IMG/VR virus record: IMGVR_UViG_3300023179_000025
Coordinates: 1 to 64,000 of that record
DNA length: 64,000 nt
Strand: one strand, 5' to 3'
Origin: a virus
The position numbers and the translations under genes were made by a program. Of the stretch, positions 50,147 to 58,000 are shown in pieces. The notes beneath the pieces were generated by a model. The model saw only the letters and a program-made list of their open reading frames with translations. It was not told where the DNA came from and did no database searches. How positions within the stretch are numbered: the first letter of the stretch is position 1; every line of letters begins with the position of its first letter.

Positions 50147-50235
50147 TTAAATTTATTAAAAAGATTATAAAAGAATACAAATATAGAAAAAGAATTAAAG
50201 AATTACGAAAACGTGATCCTTTTATATATAAATAA
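50137..50235 (+). CDS. Small basic amphipathic peptide, 32 aa
   Basis: ATG at 50137 opens 32 codons inside the end of the radical SAM gene (10-base overlap), with AAGGA at 50126-50130. The peptide begins MFIIKFIKKIIKEYKYRKR and ends KRDPFIYK. It is strongly cationic and would form an amphipathic helix. The ribosome-binding site, spacing and gap-filling position support it as a real gene. Function unknown. Its place directly behind a radical SAM gene makes it a conceivable peptide substrate, but there is no leader/core structure I can point to. Confidence 0.6.
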   Translation: MFIIKFIKKIIKEYKYRKRIKELRKRDPFIYK

Positions 50236-50237
50236 TT

Positions 50238-51719
50238 ATGCAATATATAGGAATTTCAAGTCATTTTCATGACGCTGCAATAACTCTTTTGTCCAATAAT
50301 GGGGATATATTATTTGCAGGACATAGTGAAAGATATAGTAAAACTAAACATGATTCACTATTAAATATTGATTTAATTAATGATCTGTTATACTATGACA
50401 ACAAATATGATAAGTTTTCAATTCATTATTATGAAAGACCTTTTATAACACAATTAAGACAAATTAGAGCAGGTCAAAAACTTGATTTTGTTACAACTAA
50501 AAGTCGTATAGGCAAACCAATTTTACAAATGTTAGGCAATCCTGATATAAAAAATTATAATCACCATTTAAGTCATGCAGCCGCGGGTTTTCAAACCAGT
50601 CTATTTGATAATGCTACAGTTGTTATAATAGATGCAATTGGAGAATTCGATACAATATCAATTTATGATGCTTATTATAATGATAAAGGATATGCAAAGT
50701 ATAAAAAACTATATAGTCAAAAATATCCTAATAGCATTGGATTATTTTATAGTGCAATGACTAAAAGAGTTGGATTGAAACCTTTAGATGAGGAATATAT
50801 TTTAATGGGCATGTCAGCTTATGGGATAGATAAACATAGTGGGGAAATGTTAAAATTCTTTAATGATATAAAAAATATTGAAATGAATACTAATTTGCAT
50901 ATAGGGGTAGATGATAATTTTTTATTTGGTGCTGATTTAATGGATATTGCATGTAGTACTCAAGTGGTTGTTGAGCAGTTGATTGAAATAGTTATGAGTA
51001 AAGCAAAATTACTAGGACGAAGTAATAATCTAGTTTATGGAGGAGGCGTGGCTTTAAATTGTTTAGCAAACAGGAAATTAGGAAATTTTTTTGATAAAAT
51101 TTGGATAATGCCGAATCCTGGTGATGCAGGGAGTAGTCTAGGTGCTGCTGCATTAGGATATGGAAAAAGATTAAAATGGGAAAATGCATTTTTAGGATAT
51201 GATATTAAAGGTGTGTATCCAATAGATAATATTCTTAAAGAACTAAACAGTAATAAAATAGTAGGTGTTGCCAATGGGCGTGCAGAATTTGGACCAAGAG
51301 CCTTAGGTAATCGAAGTTTATTAGCTGATCCACGCGGTAATTTAATTAAGGATAAAGTTAACGAGATTAAGCGTAGACAAAAATTTAGACCATTTGCTCC
51401 TGTGATACTTGAGGAATATGTAGATGAGTATTTTGTAATGCCAAAAGGATTTAGTATCAGTCCATATATGCAAGTAGTTGCAAAATGTAAACAACCTGAA
51501 TTATTACCAGCTATTATACATCATGATGGTACGAGTAGGGTACAAACAGTAGGTAAGGACAATACGGGAATAAGAAAACTTTTAGAAAAATGGTATGATT
51601 TAACAAAATGTCCTTTGTTATTAAATACATCACTAAACATACGCGGTGAACCTATGGTTAATGATAAAAAGGATGCAGTTAGATTTGAAAATCTGTACGG
51701 AGTTAAAGTTTTTTCATAA
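50238..51719 (+). CDS. Carbamoyltransferase, NodU/TobZ/CmcH family
   Basis: A 493-aa carbamoyltransferase. The N-terminal Kae1-like half has SHFHDAAITLL, NHHLSHAAAGF (metal-binding His pair) and IIDAIGEFDT; LMGMSAYG and VYGGGVALNCLANRKL follow. The C-terminal half has GRAEFGPRALGNRSLLADPR and RQKFRPFAPVILEEY, signatures of the family. These enzymes move a carbamoyl group from carbamoyl phosphate through a carbamoyl-adenylate to a hydroxyl of a sugar or antibiotic. Here the acceptor is probably a sugar built by the neighbouring genes. The length is slightly short of the bacterial norm (about 550-600 aa). No ribosome-binding site is obvious. Confidence 0.92.
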   Translation: MQYIGISSHFHDAAITLLSNNGDILFAGHSERYSKTKHDSLLNIDLINDLLYYDNKYDKFSIHYYERPFITQLRQIRAGQKLDFVTTKSRIGKPILQMLGNPDIKNYNHHLSHAAAGFQTSLFDNATVVIIDAIGEFDTISIYDAYYNDKGYAKYKKLYSQKYPNSIGLFYSAMTKRVGLKPLDEEYILMGMSAYGIDKHSGEMLKFFNDIKNIEMNTNLHIGVDDNFLFGADLMDIACSTQVVVEQLIEIVMSKAKLLGRSNNLVYGGGVALNCLANRKLGNFFDKIWIMPNPGDAGSSLGAAALGYGKRLKWENAFLGYDIKGVYPIDNILKELNSNKIVGVANGRAEFGPRALGNRSLLADPRGNLIKDKVNEIKRRQKFRPFAPVILEEYVDEYFVMPKGFSISPYMQVVAKCKQPELLPAIIHHDGTSRVQTVGKDNTGIRKLLEKWYDLTKCPLLLNTSLNIRGEPMVNDKKDAVRFENLYGVKVFS

Positions 51720-51727
51720 GTAGACTT

Positions 51728-54700
51728 ATGATTAGAGATGTTTTTTATTATGGCAAGAAGCCTAACATTCATCCAAGAGAAAGATTTGCTAAAAACCTTG
51801 AAGAAGCAAGAGAGTTATCAAATACAGAGCATTTTTGGATAATAAATGAATTTTGTGATTATAAAAATTTTGATTGGGATTTCGATTACGAATTTTTACC
51901 AGACGAGGATGTATGGGCGCAGGATCATATAAATATATGGCCAAGTTTATATCAAAAAGATAGTGGAACATGGTTAGTTCCAAATAATAATAGTTTAGTG
52001 AGAATTTACAGAAATGATGTACAACCTGTAGATAGAAAAATAATTAAAGATAATTGGATTATTTATTCACAAATAGACAGTAAAAAATTTGATTTAAAAT
52101 GGCATCCTGATCCACTTGATCCGCCCTTTATTTATGTATGGGGGAATAAATTTATACCAGCAGAACTGCAACCTACAATAGAATATTATACACCTAGTGC
52201 TGTTGAACGAAAATACATGGGTGAAGTTGAGGTATTACCACAAATGGAACGTTGGGTAATGGTTCAAGATATAACTGAGGATTTTGATTTAACTTGGAGA
52301 CCTGATCCAAGAGAACCTCCGTACATTTACGTTTGGGGAAACAAATATATACCTGGAGAGTTACAATCTACAATTGAATATCATACTCCTAATGCAATCA
52401 ATAAAAAATATATGGGTAATGCACCTGTTTTACCTGATAAAAATTGGAAAATTATACAGGAAATTGATAAAACTAAATTTGATTTATCTTGGAGACCTGA
52501 TCCACGTGAACCTCCATACATTTATACTTGGGGAAATAAGTTTATTCCTGCTGAAATAATGCCTACAATTCAATACTTATGTCCAAACGCTACTGAACAT
52601 AAGTACATGCAAGAACCATTAGAGGTATTACCTGAATATGAAAAATGGGTAGAAGTACAGGCTATCGATAAAACTAAATTTGATTTATCTTGGAGACCTG
52701 ATCCACGTGAACCTCCATATATTTACGTTTGGGGAAACAAATATATACCTGGTGAATTATTACCTACATTGCAATATAATTGTATAGGAGCAAAAGAATA
52801 CAAATATATGGGTGATGTTGAGGTTATTCCAGAACACGAAAAATGGGTAGAAGTACAGGCTATCGACAAAACAAAATTTGATTTATCTTGGAGACCTGAT
52901 CCACGTGAACCTCCATACATTTATACTTGGGGAAATAAATATATACCTGGTGAATTAATGCCAACTTTAGAATATAGATGTATTGGAGCAACAGAACGCA
53001 AATATATGGGTGATGTTGAGGTTATTCCAGAACACGAAAAATGGGTCGAAATTCAACTAATTGATAAGACAACATTTGACATGACATGGAGACCTGATCC
53101 AAGAGAACCTCCATATATTTACGTTTGGGGGAATAAGTTTATTCCTGCAGAATTAATGTCAACTTTAGAATATAGATGTATTGGAGCAAAAGAATACAAA
53201 TATATGGGTGATGTTGAGGTTATTCCAGAACACGATAAATGGGTCGAAGTGCAGTTAATTGATAAGACAAAATTTGACATGACATGGAGACCTGATCCAA
53301 GAGAACCTCCATATATTTACGTTTGGGGGAATAAGTTTATTCCTGCAGAATTAATGCCAACTTTAGAATATAGATGTATTGGAGCCACTGAGCGAAAATA
53401 TATGGGAAATATTGATGTATTGCCTGAGTTTAATAGATGGGTCGAAGTTCAAACTATTGATAAGACTAAATTTGATATGACATGGAGACCTGATCCAAGA
53501 GAACCACCTTATATCTATGTATGGGGAAACAAATATATACCAGGCGAATTAAAATCAACAATTGAATACCATACCCCTAATAGTACTGAACGTAAGTATA
53601 TGGGAGATGTTGATGTTTTACCAGAAACAGAACGTTGGAATATTGTTCAAAAACCTAAGGATTTTGATTTAACATGGAGACCTGACCCAAAAGAACCACC
53701 ATACATTTATGTATGGGGCAATAAATATATACCTGGGGAGATACAATCTACAATAGAATATCATACACCTGACGCTCAAGAAATAAAATATATGGGTGAC
53801 ATAGAAGTTGTACCATATTATGAACATTGGAATATTGTGCAAGAAGTCGGTGATGATTTTGATCTTTGTTGGAGACCTGATCCAAGAGAACCACCATACA
53901 TTTATGTATGGGGGAACAACTATATACCTGGCGAGGTTAAAGCTACAATTGAATATCATACACCTAATAGTATTGAACGCAAGTATATGGGTATTGCCAG
54001 TGTTAAACCTGACAAAAATTGGAAAATTACACAGGATATTGATATTGAAAAATTTGATTTATGTTGGAGACCTGATCCTAGGGAGCCTGCATACATTTAT
54101 ACTTGGGGTAATAAGTATGTAAGTGCTGAACTAGTACCAACCATTGAATATTATACTCCTAACGCCACTGAACGTAAGTATATGGGTGAAGTAGACGTTA
54201 TTCCTGAATTTGATCGTTGGGTAGAAGTACAACCAATTGACAAATCAACATTTGATATGACATGGAGACCTGATCCAAGAGAACCACCATACATTTATGT
54301 ATGGGGTAATAAACATATTCCCGCCGAACTAAAACCCACGCTAGAATATTATACTCCAAACGCAACAGATAGAAAATATATGGGTAATGTTGAAGTTTTA
54401 CCAATAAACGAAAATTGGAAAATTACCCAAGAAGCTATAAACTTTGATTACACATGGAGACCGGACCCAAGAGAACCTGATTATATCTATGTATGGGGTA
54501 ACAAGTATATACCTGGCGAGTTAAAACCTACAATTGAATACATTTGTCCTAACGCTATTGAAAAAAAGTATATGGGGAATGTTGAAGTAGCCTCTGAATG
54601 GGACAAATATAGAATACTGATCCCTGTTGATAAGAATAGTTTTGATTTTAGTTGGAGACCTGATCCAAGAGAGCCTCCCTATATTTACGTTTGGGGCAAT

Positions 54701-57556
54701 CAAACTAATAGTGCCACTATAGAACCTACGATAGAATATCATTGCACAGGTGCTGTTGAACGCAAATACATGGTTGACAGAGTAGCTACAACGTTACCAG
54801 ATATTGAAAAATTTAAAATTTTAATTTCAGTAAAAGATTTTGATTTTAGTTGGAGACCAGATCCTCATAGTCCTCCTTATATCTACGTGTTTGGTAACCA
54901 ATGGCATGATGCAATGACTGAACCTACAGTAGAATATCATGTACCTGGTGCGAAAGAAAAAAAATATATAACAGATATTATAGCGAAGGTAAGTCCTACA
55001 CAGGAAAATTGGAAAACACTTATCCCTGTTGTAGATTTTGATTATAGCTGGAGGCCTAACCCACACAGTACTCCATACATTTATGTATTTGGAAATCAAT
55101 GGAATCCTATTGAATTAGAGCATACAGTTGAATACCATACACCTGGGGCAAAAGACTACAAATATATAACAGATATTGTAGCAAATCTTAAACCAACTAA
55201 CACTGAAAAACATTGGAAAAGGTTGTTACCTGTTGAAAGTTTTGATTATAGTTGGAAACCTGATCCAAGAGAACCTGCATTAATATATGTATTTGGAAAT
55301 AAATGGAATGATTCTAAGACTGAGCCTACTATTGAATATCATTGTGAAGGTGCTACAGAACGAAAATACTTAGATTTTCCTGTAGCTAAACCCACAGTTG
55401 AATTTAAATATTGGTCCATATCAAATAATTACGATCTAGAATCATTTGATTTTAGTTGGAGACCTAATCCGCATAGTCCACCACAAATTTATCAATGGGA
55501 AAATAATGGTCCAAGATATAATGTACCAGGTGCTACAGACGTTGTATTAATGAAAAGAATTGATACTGACTATGCACCGAAAATTAATAAATATTTTATT
55601 AAAACTAACCTTACCGATTTGATTAGTGAACATCCAAATGAAGTATTTTGGGCTTTAAATCCTGATCTAAATTATGATAAGTTTGACTTTACATGGAAGC
55701 CTAATAAAGAAAATTTTACACACATAAATGTTTTTGGTAATGAATATAGTAAAAATACCCACACATATTATATAAACGGGCCAATGTATAACTTGGGATA
55801 TAGGCAATATAATTATATAAATAATCAAAAATTTAGTGGGGATACAAACCTTTCAATGTTTTTTATTGATAGGGGTAATGATTATAGTCAAAAAAGATTC
55901 GATGCACTTAAAACAAAGTACCCACAATTACAAAAAACAAGATTTCTAAATTCTTGGGTAGATACTATTAATCGTTGCACTCAAAAATCTTATACAAAGT
56001 TCCTTTGGGTTTTAAGTAGCGAATTAGATTATAGTGAATTTGAGTTTGACTTTTATCCTAGTCCATGGCAAGAAAAAATGGTACATGTGTTTGGTACACA
56101 ATGGAGTCATTGGGGTAATACATACCTAATAAACAAGGAAACATTTGCAAATGATACTAAGTATATAAAAATTATTGAACATTTGTCATGTTTAAATTTT
56201 GTCAAAACTAAACGTGCAAAAGCTGTGGACATTATTTATGATATTGTCTATATTGACCACAAAAATACAAAAGTGGATAGTAATAAATTTAAATATGTGA
56301 TTGAGTATGAGGATAATTATTATAAAACTTTTAAAAAATTAATTGATGTTTTACCTAAAAAGAAAGAGCATTATATTTGGATAATAAGTTCAATCTGTGA
56401 TTATACAAACTTTAATTTTACTTACATTTGTGACCCATTTGCTAAAGAACAATTACACGTTTTTCCAAGCGATAAACAAAAATATGGTGACACATTTTTT
56501 GTAGACGTTAATAATTTACGTGAACAAATTGAAAATATTGAAAAACTTAAAAATTTTACAAAAATAAATTTTAATAATCATCAAACAGTAAAAAGATTAG
56601 ATTGTCCTAAATTTGTAATAGAGGATGATACTTTTGTAAATTCAATTAATGTTGAATTTAATTTTCCCTATGCAAATTTTGTAACGGTAGATAATTGTAC
56701 ATTAAATGTTGTGGACGATGATCCAATCAATTTGTGGGAAGAAGAAACAAAAAATATTATAGTGCAAAGTACAGGTAATACAAATATTATTATACCCAAA
56801 GAAGTAAAGAAATATGTAAAAAAAGAATTGTATGATTATCCTTATATCACTAAACGTGATAAATTACAATCAAGTTTTCCATTAGATATTGTTTTTTTAA
56901 GTAATGGTGAAAAAAATGCTGATGCAAACTATGAACATCTATTATCTGTAATAAAAAATAAACCAAATAGAGTAATAAGAGTTGATGGTATTAATGGTAG
57001 AAAAAATGCAAATTACGCAGTTGCAGATATTAGTAATACTCCTTGGATGTTTGTAGTATTTGCAAAGTTAAAAGTAAAAGAAAACTTTGATTGGGATTGG
57101 CAACCTGATAGAATGCAATTACCAAAACATTATATTTTTTATGCTAGGAATCCTGTTAATGGTTTGTTTTACGGACACCAAGCAATGATAGCATGGAATA
57201 AAAATATAGTTTTACAAACACAAGGAGTAGACTTAGATTTTACAATGGAAGGTAACCATGAAGTTGTTAAGATAGATAGCGGAACACCTTATTATAATAC
57301 AGATGAATATAGCACATGGAGGACTGCTTTTAGAGAGGTTATAAAATTGAAGTATTACAACAATAAAGAAAGTCAGCATCGTTTAAAAGTATGGTCAAGT
57401 ATAGCAGAAGGTGATTTTGCCCAATTTAGTTTACAAGGAGCAAAACATGCTATAGATTACTTTAATGCGGTTGATGGTAATATTGATAAATTAAAATTAA
57501 GTTACGAATGGGCTTGGTGTAAAGAATATTTTCTTAAAAAGTATGATAGAATTTAA
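51728..57556 (+). CDS. Large repeat protein, 1942 aa, with C-terminal transferase-like domain
   Basis: The protein consists of about 18 good and several decayed copies of a 65-residue unit, W-R-P-D-P-R-E-P-P-Y-I-Y-V-W-G-N-K, then an E-Y segment, K-Y-M-G and a linker with W-V-E-V-Q (residues about 120-1275). Copies 3-7 are nearly identical at the DNA level; later ones drift (VFGNQW), then decay (FDFYPSPW, FTYICDPF) up to about residue 1610. The last 250 residues (from LDIVFLSNGEKNADANYEHL) match the 320-aa protein at 37535. There is no signal peptide or membrane segment. Trp- and Pro-rich regular repeats suggest a solenoid or beads-on-a-string scaffold. Function unknown; secretion, virion display or a multi-site scaffold for the enzymes are possibilities. 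Confidence 0.8.
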   Translation: MIRDVFYYGKKPNIHPRERFAKNLEEARELSNTEHFWIINEFCDYKNFDWDFDYEFLPDEDVWAQDHINIWPSLYQKDSGTWLVPNNNSLVRIYRNDVQPVDRKIIKDNWIIYSQIDSKKFDLKWHPDPLDPPFIYVWGNKFIPAELQPTIEYYTPSAVERKYMGEVEVLPQMERWVMVQDITEDFDLTWRPDPREPPYIYVWGNKYIPGELQSTIEYHTPNAINKKYMGNAPVLPDKNWKIIQEIDKTKFDLSWRPDPREPPYIYTWGNKFIPAEIMPTIQYLCPNATEHKYMQEPLEVLPEYEKWVEVQAIDKTKFDLSWRPDPREPPYIYVWGNKYIPGELLPTLQYNCIGAKEYKYMGDVEVIPEHEKWVEVQAIDKTKFDLSWRPDPREPPYIYTWGNKYIPGELMPTLEYRCIGATERKYMGDVEVIPEHEKWVEIQLIDKTTFDMTWRPDPREPPYIYVWGNKFIPAELMSTLEYRCIGAKEYKYMGDVEVIPEHDKWVEVQLIDKTKFDMTWRPDPREPPYIYVWGNKFIPAELMPTLEYRCIGATERKYMGNIDVLPEFNRWVEVQTIDKTKFDMTWRPDPREPPYIYVWGNKYIPGELKSTIEYHTPNSTERKYMGDVDVLPETERWNIVQKPKDFDLTWRPDPKEPPYIYVWGNKYIPGEIQSTIEYHTPDAQEIKYMGDIEVVPYYEHWNIVQEVGDDFDLCWRPDPREPPYIYVWGNNYIPGEVKATIEYHTPNSIERKYMGIASVKPDKNWKITQDIDIEKFDLCWRPDPREPAYIYTWGNKYVSAELVPTIEYYTPNATERKYMGEVDVIPEFDRWVEVQPIDKSTFDMTWRPDPREPPYIYVWGNKHIPAELKPTLEYYTPNATDRKYMGNVEVLPINENWKITQEAINFDYTWRPDPREPDYIYVWGNKYIPGELKPTIEYICPNAIEKKYMGNVEVASEWDKYRILIPVDKNSFDFSWRPDPREPPYIYVWGNQTNSATIEPTIEYHCTGAVERKYMVDRVATTLPDIEKFKILISVKDFDFSWRPDPHSPPYIYVFGNQWHDAMTEPTVEYHVPGAKEKKYITDIIAKVSPTQENWKTLIPVVDFDYSWRPNPHSTPYIYVFGNQWNPIELEHTVEYHTPGAKDYKYITDIVANLKPTNTEKHWKRLLPVESFDYSWKPDPREPALIYVFGNKWNDSKTEPTIEYHCEGATERKYLDFPVAKPTVEFKYWSISNNYDLESFDFSWRPNPHSPPQIYQWENNGPRYNVPGATDVVLMKRIDTDYAPKINKYFIKTNLTDLISEHPNEVFWALNPDLNYDKFDFTWKPNKENFTHINVFGNEYSKNTHTYYINGPMYNLGYRQYNYINNQKFSGDTNLSMFFIDRGNDYSQKRFDALKTKYPQLQKTRFLNSWVDTINRCTQKSYTKFLWVLSSELDYSEFEFDFYPSPWQEKMVHVFGTQWSHWGNTYLINKETFANDTKYIKIIEHLSCLNFVKTKRAKAVDIIYDIVYIDHKNTKVDSNKFKYVIEYEDNYYKTFKKLIDVLPKKKEHYIWIISSICDYTNFNFTYICDPFAKEQLHVFPSDKQKYGDTFFVDVNNLREQIENIEKLKNFTKINFNNHQTVKRLDCPKFVIEDDTFVNSINVEFNFPYANFVTVDNCTLNVVDDDPINLWEEETKNIIVQSTGNTNIIIPKEVKKYVKKELYDYPYITKRDKLQSSFPLDIVFLSNGEKNADANYEHLLSVIKNKPNRVIRVDGINGRKNANYAVADISNTPWMFVVFAKLKVKENFDWDWQPDRMQLPKHYIFYARNPVNGLFYGHQAMIAWNKNIVLQTQGVDLDFTMEGNHEVVKIDSGTPYYNTDEYSTWRTAFREVIKLKYYNNKESQHRLKVWSSIAEGDFAQFSLQGAKHAIDYFNAVDGNIDKLKLSYEWAWCKEYFLKKYDRI
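52088..55560 (+). repeat. About 18 tandem ~195-bp coding repeats
   Basis: Each unit encodes about 65 residues starting F-D-x-x-W-R-P-D-P. Units between about 52640 and 53420 share long identical DNA stretches, for example around the sequences encoding VIPEHEKWVE, while outer units differ at many bases. This gradient indicates recent expansion from the middle by unequal recombination, and it is a place where short-read assembly could collapse or expand copies. Confidence 0.9.
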
Positions 57557-57561
57557 AAAAT

Positions 57562-57696
57562 ATGTTATTACTTTTTTCATCTCATTTAAATCATTCTATT
57601 TTACAAAATTTATCACAGGAAGAAAGATTTGTAGTTGCTTTTAATTTTTTTATGAAGGGAAATATAGGTACTAATGAATGGATGTTAAAACTATAA
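57562..57696 (+). pseudogene. C-terminal remnant of a 2OG-Fe(II) oxygenase
   Basis: A 44-codon frame reads LLLFSSHLNHSILQN and then LSQEERFVVAFNFFMKGNIG. This matches the C-terminal end of phage 2OG-Fe(II) oxygenases (TIGR02466-like), where F-P-S-x-L-x-H carries the distal iron-binding His and the E-R-x-x-x-x-F-N segment the 2-oxoglutarate-binding Arg. Everything upstream, including the His-x-Asp motif, is missing: the frame begins six bases after the repeat-protein stop. I read it as a broken gene end. It has no ribosome-binding site and its stop overlaps the late box at 57692. Confidence 0.5.
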
Positions 57697-57699
57697 ATA
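57692..57699 (+). promoter_or_regulatory. T4-type late promoter box TATAAATA before the tmRNA
   Basis: A perfect CTATAAATA. The expected start point, about 57705, falls at the 5' end of the tmRNA acceptor piece, giving an acceptor piece of about 70 nucleotides. This makes phage late control of the tmRNA likely. Confidence 0.6.
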
Positions 57700-57704
57700 A
57701 AGAA

Positions 57705-57774
57705 TAAAGAATTGTTGTATGAAGTTGAAGGAAAAGTGCTGCGGACGCGGGTTCGACTCCCGCCTGGTCCACCA
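57705..57774 (+). ncRNA. ssrA: tmRNA acceptor piece (3' tRNA-like half)
   Basis: Bases 57742-57774 closely match the 3' end of E. coli tmRNA: CGGAC, then the T stem-loop GCGGG-TTCGACT-CCCGC (57747-57763), then acceptor strand CTGGTCC, discriminator A and encoded CCA (57772-57774). U at 57768 pairs with G at 58003 to form the G3-U70 pair that alanyl-tRNA synthetase requires. The 5' limit is estimated from the late box and is approximate. On its own this segment cannot be a tRNA, since no D or anticodon arm precedes it. Confidence 0.92.
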
Positions 57775-57813
57775 TAAGGAAATATCCATAAGGAAATATC
57801 CATAAGGAAATAT
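57772..57813 (+). repeat. Three tandem copies of CCATAAGGAAATAT
   Basis: Three perfect 14-bp units run from the tmRNA CCA to the ATG of the small gene at 57814. Each contains AAGGA; the last one is correctly placed as a ribosome-binding site (seven bases before ATG). The first unit begins with the tmRNA CCA end itself, and each later unit recreates a CCA. Confidence 0.95.
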
Positions 57814-57999
57814 ATGAGAGTTACAAACACAGAATCAATTCAACTTACACCTAAAGATGGTAAATGGTATGCTATGCCAAATGACCAATACATTAGATGG
57901 AATTTTGATGAGAGAATTTGGGATTATATGATCACAAAAGAAGGGGACACAAAGCCTAGATTTTGGGATCAATTACCGGATGGTACGGTTTCCTTATGA
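57814..57999 (+). CDS. 61-aa protein encoded inside the tmRNA intervening segment
   Basis: ATG at 57814 follows AAGGA by seven bases; 61 codons end with TGA at 57997-57999, one base before the first base of the tmRNA coding piece. The protein is polar with several Trp residues (GKWYAMPNDQYIRWNFDERI, then PRFWDQLPDG) and resembles small conserved phage proteins rather than random translation. If pre-tmRNA is cut at the CCA and at 58001, this message is exactly the released spacer. Alternatively it is translated from the uncut precursor. Function unknown. Confidence 0.6.
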   Translation: MRVTNTESIQLTPKDGKWYAMPNDQYIRWNFDERIWDYMITKEGDTKPRFWDQLPDGTVSL

Positions 58000-58000
58000 T

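Noticed and set aside
52723-55099. Several minus-strand frames within the repeat gene
   Set aside because: They repeat with the same period as the coding repeat and are its reverse-strand shadows.
52088-55560. A CRISPR-like array
   Set aside because: The repeats are about 195 bp, in frame and protein-coding, with no unique spacers and no cas genes nearby.
57741-57774. An ordinary tRNA gene ending in CCA
   Set aside because: Only a T arm and acceptor strand are present. No D arm, anticodon arm or 5' acceptor strand lies in the 70 bases upstream; the pairing partner is at 58001, which fits permuted tmRNA.
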